From Silene conica (taxonomy: Eukaryota > Streptophyta > Magnoliopsida > Caryophyllales > Caryophyllaceae): DNA of 64,000 bases. Positions 11,659 through 23,800 of this stretch are shown piece by piece. How positions within the stretch are numbered: position 1 is the first letter of the stretch; each line of letters starts with the position of its first letter. Under the pieces are notes generated by a model. The model did not search any database. It saw only the letters and a program-made list of their open reading frames with translations, and was not told the origin of the DNA. The stretch is from contig CM055319.2 in NCBI GenBank assembly GCA_029255685.2, positions 31,405,568-31,469,567 of the forward strand, in the 5' to 3' direction. The translations under genes were made by a program, and so were the position numbers.

Positions 11659-13119
11659 ATGACAGGTACAGGTATATCTTCGTTTATTCATATGATTGAA
11701 ATAAACCATGCAAGTTCAGCAACATGGGTATTTGATACTGGTTGTGGTTCTCACTTGTGTAATCACTTGCAGGGTTTAAGGGACGTCCGCAAACTTGAGA
11801 AGGGGAACGTAGACCTTTGCGTTGGAAATGGAGCAAAGGTTGCAGCTGTCTCCATAGGAACTTATGTACTCAAACTACCTAGTGGTTTTGAGTTATTTCT
11901 GAATAATTGTTATCTTGTTCCTAGTTTATCGAAAAACATTGTTTCTATTTCTGTTTTGGATACGGAAGGATTTTGTTTTACTATTAAGCACAGTTGTTGT
12001 ACTTTTTCATTAAACGATATGATTTATGGCAAAGTTGTTTCCATAAACGAAATATATGTTTTAGACCAAATCACCGAGGTTTATCATGTGAATAATAAAA
12101 AGGTTAAAACAGGTGATAAAGAACAAACGTATTTATGGCACTGTCGAATGGGACACATCAATGAAAAACGCGTAGAGAAACTCATTAAGAATAAGACAAT
12201 ACCACCATTTCATTAAGAATTAATTGGTACGTGTGAATTATGTCTCATCGGAAAGATGACTCGTATATCCTTTAAAGGTATTGGGATGCGAGCTAGTGAT
12301 CTTTTAGGACTCATACATACAGATGTGTGTGGTCCTATGACAATCACAACAACAGACGGCTATAGATATTTTATCACTTTTATGGATGATTTGAGTAGAT
12401 ACGGGTATGTCTACTTAATGAAACATTAGAGTGAATCCTTCGACAAGTTCAAGGAATTCCAAAATAAGGTTGAGAACCAATTGGATAGGAAGATTAAAGC
12501 ACTTCTATCTAATCGTGGTGGCGAATATCTTTCGACTGAGTTTGATCAACACCTAAAAGACCGTGGTATTGTATCACAGTTAACTCCACCTGGAACACCT
12601 CAATTAAATGGTGTATCTGAACGGAGAAACCGAACTTTATTAGATATGGTTCGATCCGTGATGAGTCACACGGTTGTGCCTGATTCATTATTGGGATTTG
12701 CTCTTCAATCGGCTATTCTAATACTTAACCGAAGTCCGACTAATGCAGCGGATAAGACTCCATATGAGATGTGGAAAGGAAAAGTTCCCGATTTGTCTTT
12801 ATTTCGGGTTTGGGGTTGTGAAGCTTATGTCAAGTGGAGACACGAAGACAAGCTAGGCCCACGATCGGTCAAGACTTACTTTGTAGGTTATCCGAAAGGA
12901 ATTTTTGGTCACTGCTTTTATTCACCTACCGAGCAACAAGTTTTTGTTGCGGCTAGTGCAAAGTTTTTAGAGAAAGAGTTTCTCTCGAACAAACAGAGTA
13001 GTAGGACTTTTGATTTGTCAGAGGTTCAAGAACCAGATACCAACAGTATGATGGAAGAAAGTGTCCATGCCACACCTGCTATGATATCCATTCCAGAGGA
13101 ACCTAGGAGGTCGGTTTGA
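11659..13119 (+). pseudogene. pol: Outer Copia protease and integrase
   Basis: One frame with nonsense codons at 12214-12216 (TAA) and 12427-12429 (TAG), ending at a TGA/frameshift at 13117. It contains the protease motif FDTGCGSH, the integrase zinc region (WHCRMGH and CELC) and the core HTDVCGPM. The second triad position reads LLSNRGGEY, while the nested copy has RSDRGGEY, so the second catalytic Asp is Asn here. The Glu region SERRNRTLLD and the C-terminal GCEAYVKW and GYPKGIFGH parts remain. The integrase is disabled several times over. Confidence 0.9.
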
Positions 13120-14120
13120 GTTTCTCACCCACAGACCGATACATTGGCATGGTTGAGGAGAGTGGTATAGAAAACATTTTACTCCTTGAGCGTAACGAAC
13201 CAACTACCTACAAAGGAGCCAAGACCTGTTCTGACTCTATGCTATGGCTCGAAGCCATGCAGTCCGAAATAGATTTCATGCACGAAAATCAAGTATGGAT
13301 TTGGTTGATTTGCTAGAGAAGGTGAGACCCCTTCGGTGCAAATGGCTTTATAAGATAAAGCGCGCATTAGATGGACAACCTGATGTTTCTAAAGCACGAT
13401 TGGTAGCCAAAGGTTTCACTCAAGTACACGGGCTTCACTATGATGAGATTTTTGCTCCAGTTGTAATGCTTAGATCTATTCGGATTATCTTAGCGATAGC
13501 CGCATTTCATGATTATGAGATTTGACAAATGGATGTGAAAACCGCCTTCCTAAACGGGTTTTTTGGAAGAAGAATTGTATATGATACAGCCTGAGGGTTT
13601 CATAGATCCTAAACATCCTAAGAAAGTTTGCAAGCTTAAGCGTTCCATCTATGGACTTAAGCAAGCATCACGGAGTTGGAATCATCGTTTTGATGACGTG
13701 ATAAAACAGAACGGATTCATTCGAAATGTCGAGGAACCATGTCTGTATATCAAGTCAAGTTGGAGCGAAATCGTGTTCCTAGTATTGTATGTAGATGACA
13801 TACTACTGATTGGATACGACATTCTCATGCTCTCGTCGGTTAAGACATGGTTAAAGAACCATTTTAAAATGAAAGATTTGGGTGAGGCACAAAGGATTCT
13901 AGGCATCCGTATCTATAGAGATAGACCGAAAAGGATGTTAGCATTGAGTCAAGAAGATTATATAGATAAAATTCTTGACATATTCAGTATGACAAACTCC
14001 AATAGGGGTTATCTTCCTGTTGTTCATGGGGTGCATCTGAGTAAGACTCAATCACCTACATGTATGCCATGATGTGCACACGTCCAGACATGAGTAAGAT
14101 TTTTTATGCTTCAGCATTAG
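13120..14120 (+). pseudogene. pol: Outer Copia reverse transcriptase, frameshifted
   Basis: RT sequence spread over three frames: RYIGMVEE to about 13295, then WLYKIKRALDG through FAPVVMLRSIRI to a TGA at 13523-13525, then after an extra T near 13560 EEELYMIQPEGFID to the intact active-site box LVLYVDDILLIG. Close to the end, at 14061, a 31-bp duplicated segment of downstream pol replaces native sequence, followed by the YASAL region and then the solo LTR at 14121. It aligns throughout with the nested element's RT. Confidence 0.88.
14061..14091 (+). repeat. 31-bp out-of-place duplication of downstream pol
   Basis: The segment encoding MYAMMCTRP occurs here and again at about 16358-16388 with identical bases. 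The second copy sits in its expected position after GS(I); this copy does not. Confidence 0.85.
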
Positions 14121-16345
14121 TGTAACACCCCCATTTATTCAAGAGCCTTTAGCAAGACATTCTCGAATAAATAGAGCTGTTACCATCTCGGAAAGTCCGA
14201 GGTAGTGAATAACAAAGTAAAACAATACAAAGTACTTTATATAAAACCGATAGAATTTAAACTTTGATGTTACAGAGACTACTTGTAAGAATAAAAGTAC
14301 AACTGATGGCTACTCTATATGTGACGTAGGTCTAAGTCGGTCCCAAGTCCGCATCTCTCATTCCCGTCCCAGCTCCTAGCTCAACTGTCTCTTTCCTGTA
14401 GAATCTACTCCCCATTCAGGATCATTGTAGGTGTCACACGAATACACAGGGTCAACCACGAGGTTGAGTAGAGGAAAAATAAATAAACAAACTTATAAAT
14501 TATATTGGGATCAATCATCCCTTAACTCCGCACCGATCCAACACCAAATAAACTCCGCACCGATCCAACGCCAAATAACTCCGCACCGATCCAACGCCAA
14601 ATAAACTCCGCACCGATCCAACGCCAAATAACTCCGCACCGATCCGACGCCAAATAACTCCGCACCGAATCACAAGACCCAATATTTTCACATCATATTA
14701 TATAACAGAAATATATAAGACAATCAAACCCAATATAATACCAGTCATCCAATGAGATATATAAATAGTTAACATAATAATAACAGATCACTCGTCATCA
14801 TGTATACAGTATTCCCCCACCTCAACCGCAGAAAGACAAGTCAACCGAACAGTTGCGAGAAGTGTTCCACGCGGAAACCATCACCTAAACATATTTTATG
14901 TAACGAATTAATAATCTTCCCAACTCCATATATCAACTTATATCCACTATAAATAGCAACCTTCTAAAAGTGGAAAGTTTCCCAAAATGGAAACTTTCCC
15001 GAAATAGCAACTTCCTAAACAAAAGTTTCCCGAAATAAATCTTTCGACTAACACAACTTAATAATCTCCCAAATACTACTATTACTACCTCCAAAACAAA
15101 ATAATAATAGTAGTAATCATCATACCAATGCTAATCATTTTAATAATAATATTAATAATAGACAAACATCTCTAACTTAATTCACAACCATAATCACGAT
15201 TTTCTTTTAAAAATGATGAATTAGCAAACACAACAGCCCACAACGTATACAGCCCCTCACGACACAACCGCTTGACAACCCTCAAACTCAGCCCCTAACG
15301 ACCCCTCTCTGACCCCTAAACGACCACCAAGACGTGGTGGTTGCCACCACCGCACCCCAGTGAACCCCTAGACAGCCCCCTCGACATAACCCTCGCTCCA
15401 ACCTGTTGTAGACAACCCTATAAACCACCATGACTCTCCTGCCGTAGCCCGCATAAACCAGAATTCGTGGCGTGAGTGCCCTGAAAACGTGACCCCAGCC
15501 GCCGGTGTAACCACTCTAACCACCACCCAATGCTACACTTAAAACCACTCACCACCCGTGACTCCCTTGGTGACGACCACAAGCCCTCGACACCAGACAG
15601 AACCCTTGAAAAACGCCCACAAACACCCTCTCTCGCGACCTCTGCTCTCCCCTGTTTCTGACCGTAAAACCCGACACCCATCTGATGATGCTCCGACCCA
15701 CCAATACCCCCTTCAAACCACCCACAACAACCTCTAGGTCTTCTACTACCTTTACCCATACTCACAATCAGAAATACACCTCAACGTAAACAATCAAGCA
15801 ATCATTATCGATTTATCATTCATACGCAGGAACAGAGTATAGTTATAAAGCAACCTACTGTCGACTTTCAGGCTCTCGATAAGGTAGTTATGGTGGTCCT
15901 ATGACGGTCTGATAAAAAGATAAAATGATATTCATATAACATGGAATGCCCTCAACCACACGATTTTAAACGACAAAGTGATAAAGATGGTAAACACTTA
16001 CTAGCTTTCTACCGTTCAGCCCTGGAAGAGACGATGGTGGTGATGAAATGGTGACGGCGTTCTTACTATATTTTTTTTTCCTTCTCTCTTGTCACGGTCA
16101 TAGGTAAGAGTTGTTGATGAAAGGAGGCAGGAAGAGAGGCAGCCAAGTGAAAGAGAAATAGGGTTTGGAATTTTGTAGGGTGTTTGTCGATGGATAAAAA
16201 AAAACGTTGGGTAGTATTTGACAGTAGGTAAAATTAGGGTTCGTTATTGCTCCATATAAAATATAAAAACCTTTATTCGATAAATTAATTATCGAATACA
16301 CGTCAATGTAAATAATAAATATTAAAAGGAAAACGGGGTATTACA
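14121..16345 (-). mobile_element. Solo LTR of a Tekay-type Gypsy element
   Basis: 2225 bp starting TGTAACACCCCCATTTATT and ending TTACA, flanked by a perfect 5-bp TSD attag (14116-14120 and 16346-16350). It resembles the LTRs at 52161 and 59501 in its start, its end and the CTCCGCACCGATCCAAC tandem repeats, but is clearly diverged. No internal region is present, so it is best read as a solo LTR left by LTR-LTR recombination. Orientation is inferred from the complete element. Confidence 0.92.
14524..14672. repeat. Tandem minisatellite in the solo LTR
   Basis: Six units of about 24-25 bp, each CTCCGCACCGATCC(A/G)AC plus an AT-rich tail; the sixth is degenerate. Confidence 0.9.
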
Positions 16346-16633
16346 ATTAGGATCGATCATGTATGCCATGATGTGCACACGTCCAGACGTGGCATATGCA
16401 TTGAGTATGGTCATCTGTTACCAAAAGAATCCAGGTGAAAGTCACTGGATGATCGTCAAGAACATCCTTAATTACTTACGAAGGACTAAGGATTGGGCTC
16501 TGGTATATGGTGGAGACACGGAGCTATGTGCTAAAGGTTACACAGATGCTAGTTTCCAAACCGATCGTGATTATTCCAAATCTCAGTCGGGTTTTGTCTT
16601 TACTCTTAATGGTGGAGCAGTCAGCTGGAAGAG
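16346..16633 (+). pseudogene. pol: Outer Copia RNase H, first part
   Basis: Resumes after the solo LTR with MYAMMCTRPDVAYALSM and continues through GESHWMIVKNILNYL, GYTDASFQTDRDYSKSQSG and VSWK, where the next insertion cuts it at aagag (16629-16633). The remainder of RNase H is at 29599-29985. No stop lies in this part. Confidence 0.9.
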
Positions 16634-17580
16634 TGTTGGAGCTAGTATCCTCAACAGTTAGTGCGACAACACGTATAAATCTCTTAAAGGAACACAGAGT
16701 ATACTTTGTATTTTAGCCAGTTGATTCACGTTTATCAATAACGGTTGGCTTGTTAGAAAGTTTGATGTTATTGTCATACAGATGGCGGTAATCAACTAGT
16801 CCCTAAGAGTCACACCTGAAGGATGGAATTTGAGAGATATGATTATATGAAAATGTAATCATATTGATACCATATACGACTAAACGGTTAGTCAATGTAA
16901 TGATGACATAATTATTTGATACTGATTAAATAATATTAGCTAAGACGAATTAAAATGTTAATTCGTAATGAAATATAAAATGTTATATTTAATTATGTGT
17001 AATGAAATTATTTAATAAAGATTAAATGATTTAATTAAATATAAAAGGTTATATTTAACTAGTGGATTATAAATATAAGATATTTATAAGATAAAACATT
17101 ACACAAGAGAGAGCGATATAACCGATTCTATAAAGATAGAATTTCGGTCTGAGCAATTATTAAGTTGTTCAGTAGTTGTGAAGTGTTGTAGGTAGAACCA
17201 AATACTGATTTGGGGAATCCTAGTTGATGTCTAATAGCAAGGTTGTTTGCAGCTATAACTAGGACATTCACTCTGCACTTAAAGGGTACGAGTTACACGA
17301 CTACTTCCCTCCTCTCTCTAGCTTTTCATCTTACACAAAATTAAAGGTAATTTTGTACTTTCTAGCTCAGGAAAGGGTATTTCTCAGGACATCTTGGGTG
17401 CAACGATTAGGAGGATATCTGTTTTGATATCTGATCTTAGGCCTTGGCAAGGACAGAAGGTTAATTCTTGATCTCAATCTTTGTATCTTGTTCTTCGTTT
17501 ATGACTATAAATCATACATTATAAATTTGTTATAATCCTGCATATAAAGAATTGGGAATATATACAGATATTTTCCCACA
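16634..17580 (+). mobile_element. Solo Copia LTR, related to the nested Copia family
   Basis: 947 bp, TGTTGGAG...CCCACA, with aagag on both sides (16629-16633 and 17581-17585). By eye it aligns with the reverse complement of the LTRs at 2731 and 10066, for example TATCAATAACGGTTGGCTTG and the following GTTATTGTCATAC, so it is a diverged LTR of the same family in + orientation. No internal sequence remains. The second aagag is also the left TSD of the Athila element. Confidence 0.88.
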
Positions 17581-17585
17581 AAGAG

Positions 17586-18825
17586 TGACACCCGTCGTTG
17601 AGGGGTGTCAAAGATAAGGTTTATAAAACCTCAGCTTAAACTAGATAGGATAAGTCAAGGGTCGAACCACAAGGAGACAAGGTTAATTATGTTTGCGAAT
17701 TTAAAGTCTATTGCAAGTAACCAAAAAGGGGGGTTGATTTAAGATTTGAACTAACAACTAAAAGATCAAAATAAACAAGAGAATTAAAATAAGGTAAAAA
17801 GGAGATTAGGAACTTTGGTTCCCCATGGTTAAAACAAGTCAATGAAAGGTAAAATAACCAAATAACACAGTCCCAAGAAACAAAGAATAAACCTTTAGGT
17901 CAATAATCTACCCAATCCTTACGGTCTTAGGGTTCCTAGAAAAGCACTAAACTTTCGTTCATAGGGCAATCCCAAAGTTGTTGTTAAACTAATCCTAATA
18001 ATCTTTCAATCTTAAGGATTAGTTCACCAACAACAATGGGGGATTGGTAATTCAATCATAAAACTATCAAAATCAAGTCTTTGCCATGGTTCCCCTAATT
18101 CCTAATCACAAGAATTAGCTATGCATGATTTTAACTATGAAACGAACAATAACAAGAATCAAGAACATCAAAGGAATCAACATAATTAAAGATGACAATA
18201 AAAGGGAAAACATGTGTTGAGAAACAACAATAAGACGAACAATAAGATTAATTAAAAGGGAAAGATTAATTGTATCAAACTTACAAACTTAAATGGAATT
18301 CAAGAACAATTGAAACTTGGAAAATATTCTCTCTAAACTATGGAGTTTTCTCTAATCTGGGCTGCTTGACCTAATTTTCGAGTTTTGGTCTCCTTAAATA
18401 AGTTCTAATTACAAGATTAAACGAGTAAAACACGAAATAAAACCCGCGGACACAGTTGCTGGGTCGGTCGACCTAAAATCTGGGTCGGTCGACCTCTTCT
18501 GTTGATATCGGGCTTTCCGAATTCTGGGCTTTGGTCGGTCGACCTCTTGAGTGGGTCGGTCGACTTTTCCTGTACGTTTTAGCGTGAATTTGGCCCGTAA
18601 ACAACACTTGGATGTGCATCCGGATCCTTGCTCCGCATTATTACTCAAAATAGCTTTCGGAGGACGATTAAAGTTCAGTTTTGCCCACTTCCGCGTATTC
18701 CTACATTTAAAACATAGAAATGCCAAAGTAAACCGTTTCGGGAGAAATAGCAACTAAAAGTCACGAAAATAAAAGAAAATATGTGCCAAAAGAATAAATA
18801 AAATGCATAAAATAGGCACGTATCA
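17586..18825 (-). repeat. 3' LTR of the first Athila element
   Basis: 1240 bp, begins TGACACCCGTC and ends CACGTATCA. Contains two pairs of the GGTCGGTCGACC motif (18462/18483 and 18533/18554, each 21 bp apart). Confidence 0.93.
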
Positions 18826-18843
18826 AAATCCCCAAACCAAACC
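18826..18843 (-). other. Polypurine tract of the first Athila element
   Basis: On the minus strand the bases before the LTR read GGTTTGGTTTGGGGATTT, a purine-rich priming site in the expected place. Confidence 0.6.
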
Positions 18844-20537
18844 TTGCTTGTCCTCAAGCAAGCACTAAGACTCAAAAGAAAAGAAAAACTTCTAATGGAA
18901 CGGATTTCACACTTTTTACAACCAAACACAACACCATGCCCAACCAATTTAATGCAACTTTCAAAAATAGGATCAAGCATAATGTCAAGAGCAAAACGAA
19001 AATGAACATGTTGGAATAATATGCTAAACTTTCAACCTTGCAAGACTCATTCTAATTGGACTCTCGTGGTACGCTCGAGACACTCATGAAAGCAAAGGGT
19101 CAAATGTATATGTGAAAGATAAGAAGATAAATAAAAGTAAAGACTCTCACCTATCTGCGACCCGTAAGAACATGCCTGCAATCTAACATGAATAAAATCT
19201 CTACAACCGTACATATGCATTCCCACACTAGATGACCATGACACATGCCGAGGCAATTTTGGGATTGTGAGGCTAAAGGTAAGAAAGGGTTAAAATAAGT
19301 TATGGGAAGAGGGGTTAAACTGAGCTAACAACCATCTATCCATACTATAAGATCACTTCCATTACTTTTCCAAACATGCCAATGCTCAAAATTTGAGAGC
19401 AAAAATCACAATTTCTCCATTTCTCTTCTCTTCTCTTTTTTTTTTCTTTTTTCAGAAACGCAGCCTGCTCAATGGTCGTGGACGACCGACCTGTAATTTA
19501 GGTCGACCGACCACCCTTGAAAACAGGTCAGACTCGTTTTTTTTTTTGCTCTGATTTGATTTCTTATTATTTTTTTTTTCATTTCTTTCCTTCTCTTTTT
19601 TTTCTTTTCTTTTTCTCCTTTTCACCGTTCTCACAAAATCAAGATTTATCAAAGAAGCACAAACCAAAGGATGGCCAAAACAGTCCCATCACCACATTAC
19701 TAGCTCGGCTAGGGTAGGCAATTTTTAGGATGTAGCAAATGGGATAAAGGATTCAATTTGGCTATGTGAGGATTATGGGTAAAATAAGAAAAGGGGACCT
19801 CTACCACATGTGTCAACAAACCACAAACCCGAATGCATATAGGTATTAAGTAGACAAAATTCATGCTTATGCACATTGATGTGACATGCCTCAAGAGGAG
19901 AAACTACTCACAAACCTACATGAAATCGGTCGTGAATGTCACCGATTTATTAAGCTCTAATCCTTAGAATATGTAGTAGCTTGCCAAGAAGAGAGTCAAG
20001 TCTAATAATTTAGCATGAAATCAACAAAAACTCGTAGATAATGCAAAAGACTAGCTTATAAATTTTTGAAAAATGCAAGGCAAGGCAATAAGTGATATGT
20101 GAGGCATAAATCGTATTTGTCCGTTCCGACTCGACCTATAAGCTAAAGAACATGAGACAGAGAAGAACGCGCGACAGAAAAGAACACGCGACAGAAAAGG
20201 ATGAAATTAAAAAAAAAACCTAAAGGAATGAAAAACAAAAGACACCTAAACAATTGCAGACTCAAAAAGGAGTATGCAAACACCCTCCCCAAACCAAAAC
20301 GCACAATGCCCCCATTGTGCTCATCAGCATACATCCACAGCATAGGGATGGGGATAGGCAGAAAAAAAAACAAACAAAGAAAGGAAAAGGAAAAAGACTA
20401 GAAACTACAAAAAAAAAGTCTAAGGAGGAAGGAGGGAAAAACTGGAAATCTAAAGGGAAATAAAAGAAAAAAACTACTTACAAGACGGAGGGACCTCCCC
20501 AAACCGAACCCTGAAGAGGGTAAGGTTAAGCACGTTC
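18844..20537 (-). other. 3' untranslated region of the first Athila element
   Basis: About 1.7 kb without supported genes between the third ORF and the polypurine tract. It holds a long pyrimidine-rich stretch (19425-19625), one 21-bp-pitch motif pair (19480-19491 and 19501-19512) and a purine-rich stretch at 20200-20470. The short open frames here look random. Confidence 0.7.
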
Positions 20538-21967
20538 CTAGTCCTCTGGGTCAAACTCCGACCCAGAGCCATCTCCTTCTGCCTCCTCCTCTTCCTCATC
20601 ATCAGACCCTATGCCTGTTCCCGAGGCAGAGCCTGAAGCTTCACCATACCCACGACCTCCTGCGAGAGGTGTGTACCAGGTGGGGTGAGTCCAAGGGCCG
20701 GTGGGGAGCCTACCCTGAGTAGCATACTCCGAGTAGCCCGGATACTGGTAGAGACTGTCGTTCAACTGTTTTTGGTTGAACCACCTGCAAAGGTCCGCCA
20801 CCATGAGTGGGAGAGATCTGTCATCAACAAAAGGAGGAACAGAAACATTAGGAGGAGCAGTAAAATCAATTGGGTACCCCATCCCAGGTGCATCAAAGTG
20901 GGCACCGGGAGCAGGGACCCTATGGCCTCTAAAGGTGCCTCCCCTAAGTGGAAGGCGGTAGGATGGGAGGAGTGGTCTAGGCTCCCCCTGAAAATTATCA
21001 AGGGGCAACATGGGGGGAGCCGCGGTGATGGGGATGCGATCACTAAGGTAGGTGTCTATCTTCCAATAATCCTTCCTGTCCACCCAATGCACGGACTTGA
21101 CATAAGCCATGTCCATGTACCGGGAGAGAGTGTCAATCGCATCCTCATAACGAGGGAACTGAGGAACAAGGAAGCGGGCTAATCGGGTGACTAGCCCACC
21201 ACAAACAATAGTAGTCAAGGAAGTTCCCTCGCCCACCGATACAAAGTGAGAGGCGACCAAATACGCAGTGTTATAAAACTGCTGACCCGTACGTCTGACA
21301 TTAAGATAGCCAGACAAAATGGAGAGCTCAATGTTTTTAACATTTTGAGACTCTTTACGGCCAAAAACAGTGTTGGCCAAAAGACGCAAATAATAGCGGG
21401 GGCCGGGTAGGTGAATGGTACTGTTTTTCTTCTTCCTATCACTGGAATTAGAAAGACAGGACCACATGTCATTATACGACCCGGTGGGGTCACCCGTAAG
21501 ACCCGTAGAAGATAACCTTGAAATTGAGCAAATTCATTCAAAGTTAAAGAAAATGTTTCATTGAACAACCGAAAAGAAATGCACTTGTTATCATAGCCGG
21601 GATTATAAGCTTGAATTTCAAAATTAAAGGAGGAAAAGAACTCAAGAGTGAGAAGGGTGTAGGTGACCTCATCCATAGTGACAAGTCCTGAGGAACCCGT
21701 CCCATTGAGCAAGGCCACCACATCATCATGACACCCCAAAGATTGCAATGCCGGAACACTAAGGAACCGGGTGACCACCACTAAGCAAAAAGTGGAAAGA
21801 TGGAGGAAACGGCCTTTTTGCGCCGGAGTGTTGAAGATGATTTGCGGATAGTTTGGTAGACTATCCGTATCAAGCACCGTCAACCCTCTTGACCTAGGAG
21901 CACGGCCTCGGGAGGTGCTTCCTCCGGAAGTGCGGGAGCGCTTTCCGCCTTGTGCACGGCTAGACAT
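20538..21967 (-). pseudogene. Third ORF of Athila element (env-like position), frameshifted
   Basis: Begins MSSRAQGGKRSRTSGG at 21967 with a basic Ser/Arg-rich N-terminus. The frame shifts near 21480-21510 and continues to 20538. The middle part is a globular domain with LNEFAQFQG, NTVFGRKESQNVKNIELSIL and LLANTVFG. The C-terminus is Pro/Tyr/Gly-rich and ends in a strongly acidic tail (DDEEEEEAEGDG). The place, after integrase and in the same orientation, is that of the extra Athila ORF (the ATHILA ORF-1 family), sometimes called env-like. Its function is unknown; I see no clear signal peptide or transmembrane segment. The second Athila element has a homologue at 35893-37623. Confidence 0.72.
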
Positions 21968-23035
21968 TATGGATCTGAAAAGTTCAATAAAATATAAGTC
22001 TTGTGCAACATTGAAACCATTTTCTTAACAAAATTAGGAACAAAACACGAACCAGAACCCTCTGTAACAGTAATTGGGCCGGCCGACTTCATAGAGAGGT
22101 CGGTCGACCACTATCGCTAAAATTTTAGGGTTCCCGTAACAGTAACAGGGTCGGCCGACTTCATAGAGAGGTCGGTCGACCAACTACCAGCAAAAATCAG
22201 AACACCTGTAAAATTACTGCGGTCGATCGACCTCATACCTAAGTCGACCGACCGACCAAACAAAAAATCGAATTTCAGAGAAATTGCAGTTTGGTCGGCC
22301 AACCTCCGTTTTGAGTCGGTCGACCGACAACAGTGTCAGAAAAAGTGTCGCGGTTTTGAAATCGTGCAGAAATTAGGCATAGAAATTGCAAGAAGGAAAA
22401 AATACTAACCCTAACAGCACAAAACCACACACATTTTACAGATCTGAGACTATAAAACCTAAAGGAAGAAGAAAACTTAAAAAGAAAACACAAACAAGCA
22501 TGAAAACGAAATTGAGAGCCAAAATAAACTGAAAAAGACAAACTAAAACTACCTAGAACAGAATTAGGATGCTAGGAAACGAAAAAGAGAAAGAAAAAGC
22601 TAAGAAACACATACCTTGGATGGAGAAAGATGAAAGAAAGCAAGGAAAATGAGTGAAGGATGAAGAAGGTGGGTGGTTAGGGTTTTTAAGAGAGAGAGGG
22701 GTTCAGAAAGTGTGAGCAATAATTGTGTTTTCAAACACAATAAGGCTGAAGACTCTAACTCAAAAAAAAAACCGGAAAACTTACCCGAGGTCGGTCGACC
22801 TCTGTCCTGCATACCTGCTCTGTCAGATTTTATTTAATGCTGTCAGAAGGTCGCTCGACCTAGTAATTGGGTCGGTCGACCTCTGTCCTGACGATTTCTC
22901 TTATTTTCCTGCAGAAACTCAAAATCTCATCAAGGATTAAAACGGAAATTACAAAAAAACGTAAAATTAAGCTAGAACACGGGTTGCCTCCCGTTTAGCG
23001 CTGGTTTAAGAGGTCCCGCACGACCCGTTTACCTA
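21968..23035 (-). other. Spacer and leader between integrase and third ORF (first Athila)
   Basis: About 1.07 kb without a supported gene. It carries the densest motif array in the element: four pairs at 22077-22325 and a single plus a pair at 22789-22881. Confidence 0.8.
22077..22881. repeat. GGTCGGTCGACC motif array upstream of third ORF
   Basis: Motif starts at 22077/22098, 22149/22170, 22221/22242, 22293/22314, 22789 (single) and 22849/22870. Each pair is exactly 21 bp start to start. The first four pair starts are also evenly spaced at 72 bp (22077, 22149, 22221, 22293), so the array is a degenerate 72-bp repeat. Variants include GGCCGGCCGACT and GGTCGATCGACC. Confidence 0.92.
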
Positions 23036-23800
23036 TCAAGAAGCATCCGAAAAAGGGTCAAAGTAAGAAACTTCAACCTTACCAATAAATTCGTTCTCTC
23101 CGCGGAAGTGCTTCACATACTGGCCATTAACTTTGAACCTCTCACCGGATGAGGTTTCTAACTCTATTGACCGGAATTTTGAGACAGCGGTGATGGTGTA
23201 AGGTCCGCTCCACCTGGATTTCAGCTTACCAGGAAAAAGACGAATACGAGCATTAAAAAGCAACACCCTATCACCTATCTGAAAATCACGCCTAATGATT
23301 TTCTCGTCATGCCAGCGCTTTGTTTTCTCTTTGTAAATCCTGGCATTGTCATAGGCTAACAACCTGAATTCTTCTAACTCATTGAGCTGCAACAAACGTT
23401 TCTCACGGGAAAGATTAGGGTCTAAATTAAGATCACAAATAGCCCACCAAGACTTACGTTCTAACTCTACTGGTAAATGACAAGTCTTACCATAAATCAA
23501 CCGGAATGGTTACATTCCTATTGGGGTTTTGAACGCAGTTCTATAGGCCCATAAAACATCATCAAGCTTTAGACTCCAATCTTTCCTAGACTTAGAAACA
23601 ACTTTGGCTAGGGTCTCCTTGAGTTCCCTATTAGAGATCTCAACTTGACCACTAGTCTGAGGGTGATAAGCTAAACCCCTACGATGTTGGACACCGAATT
23701 TATTTAACAAGTCACCTAAGCGTTTCTCCTTAAAATGCATACCTCCATCACTTATGACAACCCTAGGGACACCAAAGAGGAAATATGATTTTTTTAAACA
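23036..23800 (-). pseudogene. pol: Athila integrase, catalytic end and C-terminal domain
   Basis: Second half of integrase in a new frame after a frameshift near 23763-23810. It has [10 protein letters not shown] (second Asp), [16 protein letters not shown] (Glu), then [13 protein letters not shown] and a TAA at 23510-23512. The same frame resumes with [19 protein letters not shown] and the C-terminal part GDRVLLFNARIRLFPGKLKSRWSGPY, ending SYFDPFSDAS at 23036. Integrase joins element DNA to the chromosome. The frameshift and nonsense codon abolish it here. Confidence 0.9.

Noticed and set aside
15418-15765. 115-codon minus frame in the solo LTR
   Set aside because: No domain, lies in the GC-rich part of a Tekay LTR, absent as a protein from the complete copies.
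18409-18980. Open frames in the Athila LTR (101-114 codons)
   Set aside because: They recur in the other LTR (29182-29530), have no domain and lie over the motif pairs; chance frames in repeat DNA.
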